Of a stretch of DNA of 33,455 bases, positions 9,144-17,306 are shown one piece after another (position 1 is the first letter of the stretch; each line of letters opens with the position of its first letter). The notes below the pieces were generated by a model. It made no database searches. It was not told the DNA's origin and saw only the letters and a list, made by a program, of their open reading frames with translations. Source of the DNA: Chromatiaceae bacterium. Its GTDB lineage: Bacteria; Pseudomonadota; Gammaproteobacteria; Chromatiales; Chromatiaceae. The DNA lies in the NCBI GenBank assembly GCA_007693535.1, contig REDK01000102.1, positions 1-33,455 on the forward strand. The letters run 5' to 3'. Position numbers and translations under genes: made by a program.

Positions 9144-10301
9144 ATGTGCAGTGCCCCGCGATCAAACGCCGCCCCGATCCCGATCCTCGCCTCCTTCTCC
9201 GGTGCCGGCGGCGTCGAGCGCATGCTGGTCAATCTGATCGAGGGCCTGCTCGCCCAGGGCCGCGCGGTCGAACTGCTGCTGATCCGCGCCGAGGGGCCGC
9301 ACCTGGCCGCGGTGCCGGCCGCGGTCCACCGCGTTCCGCTGGGGGCGCGCCATGCCCTGGCAGCGGTGCCAGCCCTGGCCCGTTGGCTGCGCCGCGAACA
9401 GCCGGCCGCCCTGCTGGTGGCCAAGGACCGCGCGGGGCGCGCGGCGGTGCTGGCGCGCGCCCTGGCCGGCACCCGCACCCGCCTGCTGCTGCGCCTGGGG
9501 ACCAATCTGTCCGCGGCCATGGCCGGGCGCCCCGCCGCGGTGCGGGTGCTGCGCTATGCACCGATCCGCCTGCTCTATCCTCACCTCGACCAGGTCATCG
9601 CCGTCTCGGCTGGCGTCGCCGCCGACACCGCGCGCATCGCCGGCCTGCCGCCGACACGGATCAGCGTGATCCGCAACCCGGTGCTGACGCCGGGCCTGAC
9701 AACCCAAGCGGCCCTGCCCTGCCCCCATCCCTGGCTGGCGGCCGGGTGCGGCCAGGATGCGCCACCAGTCATCGTCGCCGCCGGGCGGTTGGAGCGCCAG
9801 AAGGACTTCCCGACTCTCCTGCGCGCCTTCGCCGGTCTTCGCCGCCAGCGACCAGCACGGCTACTGATCCTGGGCGAGGGTGGCGGGCGCGCCGGATTGG
9901 AGCAGCTGGCGGGTGCGCTCGGCTTGAGGCTCGGTCCCGCCGGCGACTTCGACCTGCCCGGCTTCCAGTCCAACCCTTACAGCTTCTTCGCCCGCGCCCA
10001 CCTATTCGTGTTGTCCTCGGCCTGGGAGGGCTCGCCCAATGCCCTCACCGAGGCCCTGGCGCTGGGGATCCCGGTCGTGGCGACCGATTGTCCCAGTGGC
10101 CCGCGGGAGCTGCTGGCCCACGGCCGCTATGGGCCGCTGGTCCCGGTGGGGGATGCGGATGCCCTCGCCGCGGCCATGGCCGCGACCCTGGCGGACCCGC
10201 TGCCGGCAACCCTGCTGCGCGCGGCGGTGCATGAGTATCAGCGCGATCTCAGTGCCGCCCGCTATCTGGCCCTGATCGATGGGCTGCCAGGGGATCGGTA
10301 A
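9144..10301 (+). CDS. Glycosyltransferase, GT4-like (GT-B fold)
   Basis: The product (385 residues from this start) has a two-domain GT-B layout. The N-terminal domain begins PIPILASFSGAGGVERM, with the glycine-rich acceptor-side loop seen in GT4 enzymes. The C-terminal domain has AAGRLERQKDF, LGEGGGR and the EGSPNALTEAL EX7E-type motif, followed by GIPVVATDCPSGPREL. GT4 enzymes are retaining transferases that use nucleotide sugars to build lipopolysaccharide, exopolysaccharide or glycolipids. Donor and acceptor cannot be read here. The frame is open back to 8988, and an ATG at 9078 is possible; 9144 is preferred because the domain starts soon after. No other polysaccharide genes are adjacent, so it appears to be a singleton. 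Confidence 0.83.
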   Translation: MCSAPRSNAAPIPILASFSGAGGVERMLVNLIEGLLAQGRAVELLLIRAEGPHLAAVPAAVHRVPLGARHALAAVPALARWLRREQPAALLVAKDRAGRAAVLARALAGTRTRLLLRLGTNLSAAMAGRPAAVRVLRYAPIRLLYPHLDQVIAVSAGVAADTARIAGLPPTRISVIRNPVLTPGLTTQAALPCPHPWLAAGCGQDAPPVIVAAGRLERQKDFPTLLRAFAGLRRQRPARLLILGEGGGRAGLEQLAGALGLRLGPAGDFDLPGFQSNPYSFFARAHLFVLSSAWEGSPNALTEALALGIPVVATDCPSGPRELLAHGRYGPLVPVGDADALAAAMAATLADPLPATLLRAAVHEYQRDLSAARYLALIDGLPGDR

Positions 10302-10374
10302 GGCATGTAGCGACAAGTGACGGCACCGACCAGTCGCTGGCTTGCCAGAGAATCCGCGCGGGCTGGCGCGCCGG

Positions 10375-11096
10375 TCATGGCTGCTGTCGGACCTGATCGG
10401 TCAGCGAGCCTGCCCGCAGCCGGCCAGCGCGCAACCGGAGGGTGCGATGGGCCAGCCGGGCCAGGAAGCCGTGATCGTGAGAGACGATCAGCATGGCCTG
10501 ATGCAGACTGGCCAGATGGGCGATGAGCCGCGCCCGGGTTATCTCGACAAGCCCGTTGGTCGGTTCGTCCAGCAGCAGCACCGTCGGCGCCATCGCCAGC
10601 ACCGTGGCGAGGGCAACCAGGCGCTTCTCGCCAGCGGAGAGGCGGTGGGTGACCCGCTCGGCAAAGTCGGCGAGGCCGAGCGCGGTCAGGGTCGCTAGGG
10701 CGCTGGCGAGCGCCTGGGCCGGCGCCTGGCCCAGGCTGAGCGGGCCGAAGGCGACATCGTCGAGCACCGTCGGGCAGAACAGTTGGTCGTCACTGTCCTG
10801 AAACAGCAGCCCGATGCGCCCACGGATGGCCTGAAATTCCGCCTCGCTACGGCACACCTCACCCAGGCAGCAAATGCTGCCGGCCTGGGGCCGCTCCAGA
10901 CCCATGATCAGTCGCAGCAGGTGCTCTTGCCAGCCCCGTTGGGACCGATCAGCGCGACCCGCTCGCCGGCCGCCAGGCGCAGGTCGAGGTCCACCAGGAC
11001 CGGTTGCGGGCCATAGCCGAAGGTGAGCCCGCCGAGTTCGACCAGCACCGATGGATCGCCGCCAGCGACGCTCGCACCCACTGTCGCCGGGGCCAT
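10375..11096 (-). pseudogene. nikO: ECF-type nickel transporter ATPase NikO/CbiO, frameshifted
   Basis: The N-terminal part reads in one frame up to the Walker A GPNGAGKST, then meets a stop shortly after. The rest (LLRLIMGLERPQ, Q-loop LLFQDSDDQ, signature LSAGEKR, Walker B VLLLDEPTNG, switch HDH) continues in another frame. Adding one base at 10920-10921 (GG to GGG on the plus strand) restores a single 240-residue CbiO-like ATPase. The ATG at 11096 overlaps the nikQ stop as TGATG. All catalytic motifs except the interrupted join are intact, so this is either a recent mutation or a sequencing error in a short G run. The protein would power nickel uptake with NikQ and NikM. Confidence 0.85.
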
Positions 11097-11884
11097 CAGT
11101 TCCCGCCCACCGGCAGGTGCTCCAGCAGCCACAGCCCCCCCAGCACCAGGCCCAGCAGGGGCAGAGCCAGGCTGTCACGCTGGCGCCAGCCGCCGGCATC
11201 CAGCAGCGGCAAGTAACCACGATAGCCGCGGCAGCGCAGCGCCTCCTGCAGCCGCCGTGCGCGCGCCAGGCTGCGCACCAGCAGCATCCCCATCAGCCAG
11301 CCCAGGCTGTTCCAGGTATGGCGATTGCTGGCGGCGACGAAGCCGCGCGCCCGCATCGCCAGCCGCAGCCGCTGATACTCGGCGCCGATCAACTGCGACT
11401 GGCGCAGGGTCAGCAGCAGCAGGGTCACCAGCTTGCGCGGCAGCCCCAGTTGCCCGAGCGCGCGCCCAAAGCGGGCCGGTTCCATGCTTGCCACCAGCGC
11501 CAACAGCATCAGCAGGACTGCGCTCGCCCGCAACCAGATCAGCAGGGCCAGGATCAGCCCCTCCTGGCTGAGCCGCAGCGGTCCGACCTGCCACAGGACT
11601 CGACCTGGCACCGAAAACGGCAGGGTCAGTAACAGCACGGACAACAGCAGCGCCAGCGGCAGCAACCGGGTGAGCAGCCGCCACGACAAACCAGCCGCCG
11701 GGAGCGCCACCAGCGCCAGCAGCCAGGCCCCCAGCAGGGCCGGCAACTGGCCGAGGGTGACTACCAGAGAGGCGAACAGCAGCGCCGCGACGATGCGCAG
11801 GCGCGCATCCAAGGTCGCCAGCCAGCCAGTGTACGCACCGCCCTGCAGGGCCTGCGGCAGCGCCAGCGAGGCAGCATGCCTCAT
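11096..11884 (-). CDS. nikQ: ECF transporter transmembrane protein NikQ/CbiQ
   Basis: The 262-residue hydrophobic protein has several transmembrane segments in its first half and a cytoplasmic helical part with two Arg-Gly motifs (AMRARGF and CRGYRG), which in T-components couple to the ATPase. These features identify the CbiQ/NikQ family. It sits in the inner membrane and would connect NikM to NikO. The ATG at 11884 overlaps the nikL stop (ATGA) and its stop overlaps the nikO start, suggesting translational coupling. The gene itself is intact. The nickel assignment, rather than cobalt, comes from the neighbouring nikR and operator, not from this protein. Confidence 0.88.
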   Translation of the reverse strand: MRHAASLALPQALQGGAYTGWLATLDARLRIVAALLFASLVVTLGQLPALLGAWLLALVALPAAGLSWRLLTRLLPLALLLSVLLLTLPFSVPGRVLWQVGPLRLSQEGLILALLIWLRASAVLLMLLALVASMEPARFGRALGQLGLPRKLVTLLLLTLRQSQLIGAEYQRLRLAMRARGFVAASNRHTWNSLGWLMGMLLVRSLARARRLQEALRCRGYRGYLPLLDAGGWRQRDSLALPLLGLVLGGLWLLEHLPVGGN

Positions 11885-12622
11885 CGCGACCGCACCTGCG
11901 CGGAAGGCCGGGCGTCGCCGGTCGCGACCTCGTCCTTAGCGGAGATGTCAGATCCCGGCGGCGACGGCGCTGGGGGCAAATCGCCGCGCGCCCGGCGCCG
12001 CTGCTGCCACCATAGACCGAGCCCGGCGAGGCCGGCGATATAGCCCAGTCCGCCGAGCACATCCCGCAGCCCGGCCTGCGCCTGCGCCAGTTCCTCGCGC
12101 AGCGGACGCACCTGACGTGCCACCGCACGTTCGATCAACGTGGCTAGCTCTGCGCTGCTGGCATCCGAGGCCGCCGCTACCACGGTCGTGGTTGGCACGA
12201 GGTCCGCAGCCGAGGCCGGGGCAGCAGGTGTTGCCGGCGCCCTGCCAGGCGCCGCTGAAACCTCCGCGCCAGTAGCCCGCGCCGCGGCGAAACTGGTCGC
12301 CGACTCGGTCGCCGCCACCCGCCATTCGGCGCGATGCCCATCCATCGGCCCCATCGGCAATGATCAGGTGATCGACCGGCGCCTGCGCTCGATAGCTGAA
12401 CTCGCCACTGGCATCCGAAGTCAGGCTGGCCAGCAGGGTACCCGCCGCATCGCGGACCTCGATGGTCACACCACGCGCCGTACGACCACCGCTGAAATAG
12501 GCCGAGCCGAGAATGGTTGCCCCCTCGGCACTTGCAAACACCAGCAGCCGGTGGGCAGCCGCCGGCGCCGCCAGCAGTACCAGGGCGAGCGCCAGCGGCA
12601 GGCGCCAGGTCCGCTCAGCCAT
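11881..12622 (-). pseudogene. nikL: Accessory nickel transporter membrane protein NikL-like, frameshifted
   Basis: The first frame gives a signal peptide (LPLALALVLLAAPAAAHR), then a beta-rich domain ending LIIADGADG. The second frame continues HRAEWRVAATES, followed by an Ala/Pro-rich linker and a C-terminal helix GLGYIAGLAGLGLWW. A tandem GATG-GATG on the minus strand (plus 12339-12346) lies exactly at the break. Removing one copy yields one 245-residue reading frame with the HRAEW motif usual in these CbiL/NikL-like proteins. The start overlaps the nikM stop and the stop overlaps the nikQ start. In intact operons this type of periplasmic, membrane-anchored protein assists NikM. The duplication would truncate it unless it is an assembly artefact. 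Confidence 0.8.
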
Positions 12623-13235
12623 GCTGGACCTGCCCGGCCAAGAGCAACGATGGTTCTACCCGATACAGGAAGGCAAGGATGACGGCACTGATCAGGGCCT
12701 CGACTGCTGCCAGCGGCACGAAGGCGACGGCGATCACCCGCGCTGCCGGCACCAGCGCGGATCCGCTCAGGGCCAGGCTGGCAGCGAGCAACAGGCCGGT
12801 CAGCAGCACCGCGAGCACACCGGCTGCTGCCCCCGCCAGGAGTGCCCGCTGCCGGGTTGGCCGCACCAGCAGCGGGCGCAGAAGCAGGGCGCAAAATAGT
12901 GCCGGCACGGCCAGATTGAGGGTGTTCACGCCGAGCGCGGTGAGTCCGCCATGACCAAAGAAGACCGCTTGCAGCAACAACGCGACGAACAGGGCCGGTA
13001 CCACGATCCAGCCCAGCAGCAGCCCCATCAATCCATTGAGTAGTAGATGCACCGTGCTCGGGCCGATCGGCACGCTGATCAGCGAGGCGACGAAGAAGGT
13101 GGCGGCAAACACTGCCGCCTGCGGGAACTGGGCCTCGTCGAGCCGCCGCAAAGCCAGCGTCAGCAGGCCTGCCGAGACGAGGGCACCGGTCACCAGCACC
13201 GGTACCGCCAGGACGCCATCGGCGATATGGGCCAT
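12615..13235 (-). CDS. nikM: ECF nickel transporter substrate-binding protein NikM/CbiM
   Basis: The 206-residue integral membrane protein begins MAHIADG, the N-terminal metal-binding signature of CbiM/NikM proteins, where the amino terminus and an early His help hold the metal ion. GPSTVHLLLNGLMGLLLGW and FFGHGGLTALGVN are further family blocks. Five or six hydrophobic segments are visible. It is the first gene of the nik operon and is transcribed away from nikR, with a NikR-like operator about 125 bases upstream. This context favours Ni2+ over Co2+. The gene is intact even though two downstream partners are frameshifted. Confidence 0.88.
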   Translation of the reverse strand: MAHIADGVLAVPVLVTGALVSAGLLTLALRRLDEAQFPQAAVFAATFFVASLISVPIGPSTVHLLLNGLMGLLLGWIVVPALFVALLLQAVFFGHGGLTALGVNTLNLAVPALFCALLLRPLLVRPTRQRALLAGAAAGVLAVLLTGLLLAASLALSGSALVPAARVIAVAFVPLAAVEALISAVILAFLYRVEPSLLLAGQVQHG

Positions 13236-13357
13236 GGCTCAGTGCCCCCGGTCCGTGGGTGTGAGCGAGCACGGCCGGGCGCAGGAACGACGACAACAAG
13301 GGTGGGCGATCACAGACATCGGCAACTCAGAGGCACGGCTGATGACAGTACGCCAGC

Positions 13358-13388
13358 GGGTATGACGGCTTCTCCCGTGATCATACCC
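13358..13388. promoter_or_regulatory. NikR-like operator between nikM and nikR
   Basis: A perfect 8-bp inverted repeat, GGGTATGA at 13358-13365 and TCATACCC at 13381-13388, is separated by 15 bases. It matches the E. coli NikR operator half-sites GTATGA/TCATAC, whose spacing there is 16. It lies in the divergent promoter region of nikM and nikR, so it probably controls both genes. Confidence 0.75.
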
Positions 13389-13407
13389 AGGACGTCGGCC
13401 AGTGCAA
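13380..13407 (-). promoter_or_regulatory. Candidate nikM promoter
   Basis: On the minus strand TTGCAC (13402-13407) and TATGAT (13380-13385) are 16 bases apart. The -10 overlaps the right half of the NikR-like operator, which would let NikR block transcription. The -35 is a poor match, so this is tentative. Confidence 0.3.
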
Positions 13408-13457
13408 GGCCGCCGCGCTAGAATGGGGCAACCGAGGCCCAGCCGATCTCAAGCCCC

Positions 13458-13931
13458 ATGCAACGCATCTCCATCACCCTGGACGACCCCCTGGTCGAGG
13501 ACTTCGAGGCCTTCCTCAAGACCCACGGCTACACCAACCGCTCCGAGGCCATGCGTGATCTGATCCGCGCCCGCCTGGAGCGGGAGGAACTCGATCGCAG
13601 CCCGGATGGCCCCTGCATCGCCAACCTGACCTATATCTACAATCATCACGAGCGGGAACTGGCCACGCGCCTGACCCGCTCGCAGCATCATCAGCATGAT
13701 CTGGCGGTGGCCACCCTGCACGTCCATCTGGACCACGACTTCTGCATGGAGACCGTGGTCCTGCGCGGCCCGGCGGCGCGGGTGCGCGCCTTTGCCGATG
13801 CCGTGATCGCCCAGCCCGGCGTGCGTCATGGCCGCCTATCCGTTATGCCGGTGCGCATCATCGCCGCCGACCATCCCCATGGCGACGCCAGCACCGGCGA
13901 GCCTCACACCCACGTTCAGCCCATCGTCTGA
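13458..13931 (+). CDS. nikR: Nickel-responsive transcriptional regulator NikR
   Basis: The 157-residue protein has an N-terminal ribbon-helix-helix DNA-binding domain (QRISITLDDPLVEDFEAFL, residues 2-20, then GYTNRSEAMRDLIR) and a C-terminal ACT-like nickel-binding domain. By alignment with E. coli NikR the square-planar nickel ligands are His77, His88, His90 and Cys96 (in QHHQHDLAVATLHVHLDHDFC the four positions are all present). NikR binds its operator when nickel is plentiful and represses uptake genes. It is divergent from nikM with a matching inverted repeat in between. The C-terminus is extended by about 20 residues with extra histidines (DHPHGD, EPHTH), which could be an additional metal site. 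Start ATG 13458. Confidence 0.95.
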   Translation: MQRISITLDDPLVEDFEAFLKTHGYTNRSEAMRDLIRARLEREELDRSPDGPCIANLTYIYNHHERELATRLTRSQHHQHDLAVATLHVHLDHDFCMETVVLRGPAARVRAFADAVIAQPGVRHGRLSVMPVRIIAADHPHGDASTGEPHTHVQPIV

Positions 13932-14031
13932 TCCGCCGCGCCAGCGCGCCGCCGCAGCGGTGCGGTTGCCCCGGAGGTTCAGGGTGATGCCCCGGGAGCG
14001 CGCGGAACACGCCGGCCGCGGCGCGGTTGCC

Positions 14032-14832
14032 TCACTTGTTCTCCCCCAAGCCGCTGGCAACCGGCGGCGCGACATCATCGACGCAACCGGTGTCCAGTTC
14101 CATATCGTCGAGGTCGTGCAACTGCTCGAAATGACGGGTCATGCCGTGCGCCTCGAGGGTGCGCGACATGGCCTCCATGCGTCGGTCCATGATGTGGATG
14201 TGGTCCAACATGTGATTGATGGCATTGGCAACCGGGTCCGGGGCATCGCGGGTAGCCCCGTAGGCATCGAAGCCGATGCGGTAGGCGGTATCGGCACGGC
14301 GGCGGGCGGTGAGATCGCTGGCCCGCTCGATCAGGCGCCCCGGCACCCCCACCACCGTTCCCCCCGGTGGCACATCCTTTAGCACCACCGCATTGGAGCC
14401 GATGCGCGCGCCATTGCCGATCATGATCGGACCAAGCACCTTGGCCCCGGCCCCGACCACCACATCGCAGCCCAGGGTCGGATGGCGTTTGCCCTTCTGC
14501 CAGGTTGTCCCACCCAAGGTCACGCCGTGATAGAGGGTGCAATCGTCGCCGACCACCGCGGTCTCGCCAATCACCACCCCCATGCCGTGATCGATGAAGA
14601 AGCGCCGGCCCAGGCGGGCACCGGGATGAATTTCGATGCCGGTGAACAGGCGCGCCAGGTTCGACAGCAGCCGCGCCGGCCACTTCAGTCCGCGCTGCCA
14701 CAGCCAGTGGGAGGCCCGGTGCACCAGCACGGCGTGCAGACCGGGATAGGTGGTCAGGATCTCGAAGGCGTTACGCGCCGCCGGATCGCGCTCGAAGACA
14801 CAGGCGATGTCCTCGCGCAGCCGTTTGAACAT
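14032..14832 (-). CDS. cysE: Serine O-acetyltransferase
   Basis: The 266-residue product has an N-terminal helical region and a left-handed parallel beta-helix with hexapeptide repeats. The landmarks are [41 protein letters not shown] and KRHPTLG, which are diagnostic of CysE; the His of the DHG motif is catalytic in the family. It acetylates serine from acetyl-CoA, the first step of cysteine synthesis. ATG 14832 is chosen because GGAGG lies 8 bases upstream; an in-frame ATG at 14859 is less likely. The C-terminal extension after the hexapeptide domain, about 70 residues, is longer than in E. coli CysE. It lies downstream of the DsrC paralogue and its terminator, so it is probably transcribed independently. 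Confidence 0.92.
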   Translation of the reverse strand: MFKRLREDIACVFERDPAARNAFEILTTYPGLHAVLVHRASHWLWQRGLKWPARLLSNLARLFTGIEIHPGARLGRRFFIDHGMGVVIGETAVVGDDCTLYHGVTLGGTTWQKGKRHPTLGCDVVVGAGAKVLGPIMIGNGARIGSNAVVLKDVPPGGTVVGVPGRLIERASDLTARRRADTAYRIGFDAYGATRDAPDPVANAINHMLDHIHIMDRRMEAMSRTLEAHGMTRHFEQLHDLDDMELDTGCVDDVAPPVASGLGENK

Positions 14833-14929
14833 CGGGGCCGCCTCCGTTCTGGTTGGCATAATGGCTGCCGGTCGGCAGTGGCGCCGGCGTCACCGGCTGG
14901 GGCTGGCAGCGCGGCCGCACCCGGAGCAT

Positions 14930-14955
14930 AAAAAAGCCGGCCCATGCGGGCCGGC
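14930..14955 (-). terminator. Intrinsic terminator after the DsrC-like gene
   Basis: A perfect 8-bp stem GCCGGCCC (14936-14943) and GGGCCGGC (14948-14955) with an ATGC loop is followed, on the minus strand, by six T residues (A-run at 14930-14935 on plus). It lies 41 bases past the stop of the upstream gene. Confidence 0.9.
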
Positions 14956-14995
14956 GCGGCAGCCGACGGGCCGGGCGTGCGCCCGGCAACCGGCC

Positions 14996-15334
14996 TCAGT
15001 AGCCGCCCTTACGCATGACCTCGGGTAAACCAGCGATCTTGGTGCCCTGCTTGGTCGGGGCAAGGGGGAACAGCTTGTAGACATCCTTGCTGGTGGGCTT
15101 ACTGCCCCAGCGCTTGCCGATGTCCTTCAGCAGCGCCCGCTCCATCGGCTGATGCTGATTGTTGTTGAGGTACTCATTGCGCAGGTAATTGATGATGTCC
15201 CAGTGCTGCTCGGTCAGCTCGATACCCTCGGCCGCGGCCAGGACGCGAGCCACGTCTTCGTTCCAGTCCAGCGGGTTGACCAGGTAGCCACTGGCAGTGG
15301 TCTCGATGCTGGTGCCATTGACCTCGATGGCCAT
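14996..15334 (-). CDS. DsrC/TusE/RspA-family protein lacking cysteines
   Basis: The 112-residue protein is clearly of the DsrC fold family: MAIEVNG start, ELTEQHWDIINYLRNEY in the middle, and a C-terminal arm ending KIAGLPEVMRKGGY. DsrC proper has two C-terminal cysteines and TusE keeps one. This protein has no cysteine anywhere, so it cannot carry persulfide or form the DsrC trisulfide. Such cysteine-free paralogues have been called RspA and suggested to be regulatory. ATG 15334 follows AGAGGAG. It has its own terminator and is upstream of cysE. A role linked to sulfur metabolism is inferred from family and context. Confidence 0.88.
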   Translation of the reverse strand: MAIEVNGTSIETTASGYLVNPLDWNEDVARVLAAAEGIELTEQHWDIINYLRNEYLNNNQHQPMERALLKDIGKRWGSKPTSKDVYKLFPLAPTKQGTKIAGLPEVMRKGGY

Positions 15335-15732
15335 ACAGGTGCTCCTCTTGTTGTTCACAGCCCTGGCGCGGAGGCAGGGCACGGTCAGCTCGTGGGGATT
15401 GTCGCAAGGCAGCGATGCCGTGCGATTCAAAGCCTGTGAATATTATTGAATTCTGTGGCTTGCGTCACCTCTACCGTGCGCCCGGCAGGCCACGGGAGTG
15501 GGGCTCGGGGCCGGCAGCGGAGACGTCCGCACGGCGCGCAGACCGCGGGCCATACAGGTCGCAGGTGGAGGGCGGCGCACTGCCGGTCCCAGCGAAACCA
15601 GGGTGAGGCCCGGGCGAGGCCAGGGGGAGCGGGGCTGCCGCGATGCACCGGGGAAACCACTGCGGGCCAGCCGCCACCGACGCCAAACCGGCTCTGGGGG
15701 CCAGCAGCGCATGCCGCAATGCACGCCTCGGC
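15335..15732. other. Non-coding spacer of 398 bases
   Basis: No convincing gene is seen on either strand. Its only notable content is an A/T-richer patch at 15440-15451, unusual for this GC-rich region, which fits a promoter for the downstream minus-strand DsrC-like gene. Confidence 0.5.
15440..15468 (-). promoter_or_regulatory. Weak candidate promoter of the DsrC-like gene
   Basis: On the minus strand GTGACG (15463-15468) and TAATAT (15440-15445) are 17 bases apart, about 105 bases before the start codon. Each hexamer matches the sigma70 consensus at four positions. Confidence 0.25.
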
Positions 15733-16437
15733 TCAGTTATGTGACTTAGCGACCGCCTCGATCCCCTTGTGCGGGATGAAGATGCCGCAGCCCATCGCCC
15801 GGTGGGGGCCAAGCCCCTGGCGTTGCAGCCGCAGCGATTCCTCCGCGGTGAGATTGGCCAGCAGCAGGCTGCGGGTCGGGATCGGGCCAGCGGGCGTGTT
15901 CAGGGCCGTGGTCTTACCGCACAGGGCCTTGCGAATGCGGATACCCATGCTGGCAAGTTCGGCCGCTGCCCAGGTGAGAAACGCATCCTCGGTCTCCACC
16001 GCCGCGGGCCTGGCGGCAGCGGCGACGACATAGCGGGCAAACAGGGTCGTCTCCCGACTGAGCGGGCGTTCCTTGCCACGACCGATATGCAGCGGGCAAC
16101 CGGCAACCTCCAGATCCTGCTCTTCCAGCGCAGATTTCAGCGTAGCCAGGCGCGCCCGCGGGACCCGGATCGCTAGCCGGGTCCGCCGCGACAGCAACAG
16201 GTGCTGACCACTAGCGGCCGCCGGTCGCTCCCAGCCGTTCTGCGAGCCGGCCACATGCACAGTATGCACTGCGCATTCCGGCGTACCCTCCAACCAAGGG
16301 GCCAGCCGCAACAGGGCCTGCGACAGACCCCAGGCATGATCGACCGGCAACGACCGGCACTGCAGCGAGAACAGGACATCGACCACGTCATCCGGGATCG
16401 CGACGGCGGTCTCTTCGGGGGATTCTTGCCAGAACAT
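15733..16437 (-). CDS. Stand-alone Cas6/Cmx6-family (type I-MYXAN Cas6-like) protein
   Basis: The 234-residue protein has an N-terminal block VLFSLQCRSLPVDHAWGLS (residues 21-39), matching the conserved VPVDHGY-like start of Cmx6 proteins, and a C-terminal NLTAEESLRLQ followed by a glycine-rich loop GLGPHRAMGCGIF (208-220), as in Cas6 RAMP-fold endoribonucleases. Cas6 enzymes bind and cut CRISPR repeat hairpins. Here there is no CRISPR array and no other cas gene in 33 kb, so a CRISPR role is not supported locally. His34 is a candidate catalytic residue but this is inferred. It is the last gene of a three-gene minus-strand cluster divergent from the dsr operon. The family call is fairly firm; the function is unknown. 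Confidence 0.75.
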   Translation of the reverse strand: MFWQESPEETAVAIPDDVVDVLFSLQCRSLPVDHAWGLSQALLRLAPWLEGTPECAVHTVHVAGSQNGWERPAAASGQHLLLSRRTRLAIRVPRARLATLKSALEEQDLEVAGCPLHIGRGKERPLSRETTLFARYVVAAAARPAAVETEDAFLTWAAAELASMGIRIRKALCGKTTALNTPAGPIPTRSLLLANLTAEESLRLQRQGLGPHRAMGCGIFIPHKGIEAVAKSHN

Positions 16438-16532
16438 CAGCCAACTCGACGGTCACGGATTGGGGGGGTCTCGGGGTGGCGGGAGCAGGCAGCGGCCACG
16501 GGGCCAGCGACCGGACTGATCACCGCATCGGT

Positions 16533-17246
16533 TCAAGGCAGCCGGTCCTGCAGGGCGGCGCGATCGAACCACCAATTGTCCTGCACCAGTACATCGACCA
16601 CGTTGCGCAGGCGCACCAGGAAGCGGTCGGGTTCACGCAGTTCGAGGCGATCGAGCCAGGCGTCGAAGGCCTGCTGGTCAGCCACTCCGCTGTGACGGCG
16701 GGCGACATCCCCGAGCAGGCGCGCGGTGAAGAAGGTCAGATTCTCGCGCTGGGTCCCCTCGGCGCGCAGGTCGGCTAGGAAGAGCGCCGTCGTCGCCGCC
16801 ACCGCTGCACCGTCGGCATTATCCGGGGTCTCGTCGATCACATGCGAGAGCAATTCGATCGATAGCTCCACGTCGATCGGATAAGTGACCGCCAGCCAGA
16901 TCCCCTGACCCAAGGCACTGAGCGACTCCGGCTGCTCGGCCCGGAACAGGACATCGCAGCAGTCGGCGGCCGACTCGAAGTCTTCGACCGCGATGAAGGC
17001 ACCGAAGGCCTCGCGCCCAAGCCCCCAGGCCTCGCTCCCGCGCCCCAGCCCGGCCAAGGTCCGAGCCATCTGCAGGCGGATGGAGGCAAGCTTGACCTGA
17101 TCGGCACCAATACGCCGCAGGGTGGCGTACTGGTCCTCCAGGATCAGCAGATGGGATTCCAGCGCGGCGACCTCGCTGTTGCGCCCGACGATCGAGTCGG
17201 CAGCGGTATCGTTGAGACGGCTGGGACTGACTGAATAATGCTTCAT
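16533..17246 (-). CDS. Conserved-looking alpha-helical (TPR-like) protein of unknown function
   Basis: The 237-residue product is predicted almost wholly helical. Stretches such as LASIRLQMARTLAGLGRGSEAWGL and FESAADCCDVLF have the small-residue spacing of tetratricopeptide-like helical repeats, but no repeat is perfect. It has no signal peptide or membrane segment and looks cytoplasmic. An acidic, Trp-containing C-terminal part (VDVLVQDNWWFDRAAL) follows. I do not recognise a named family. It lies between the 63-residue gene and the Cas6-like gene on the same strand with spacers of 195 and 95 bases, which suggests a shared function. ATG 17246 has a weak ribosome binding site. Confidence 0.72.
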   Translation of the reverse strand: MKHYSVSPSRLNDTAADSIVGRNSEVAALESHLLILEDQYATLRRIGADQVKLASIRLQMARTLAGLGRGSEAWGLGREAFGAFIAVEDFESAADCCDVLFRAEQPESLSALGQGIWLAVTYPIDVELSIELLSHVIDETPDNADGAAVAATTALFLADLRAEGTQRENLTFFTARLLGDVARRHSGVADQQAFDAWLDRLELREPDRFLVRLRNVVDVLVQDNWWFDRAALQDRLP

Positions 17247-17280
17247 AGCGGGTATCCGGAACGTCGGTGTGACGGTAAGT

Positions 17281-17306
17281 CGGCGACTCAGTGACGCGGC
17301 GACTCA
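17281..17306. repeat. 10-bp direct repeat upstream of the TPR-like gene
   Basis: CGGCGACTCA occurs at 17281-17290 and again at 17297-17306, 16 bases apart, 35 bases upstream of the minus-strand start at 17246. It could be a regulator binding site or chance. Confidence 0.35.

Noticed and set aside
10375-13235. Assigning the transporter to cobalt (cbiMNQO)
   Set aside because: The proteins alone cannot distinguish the metals, but the adjacent nikR and the NikR-like operator favour nickel.
13396-13424. A nikR promoter with -10 TAGAAT at 13419-13424
   Set aside because: The -10 is good, but no acceptable -35 hexamer lies at 16-18 bases.
15733-16437. Calling a CRISPR-Cas system from the Cas6-like gene
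   Set aside because: No regularly spaced repeats and no other cas gene were seen anywhere in the window.
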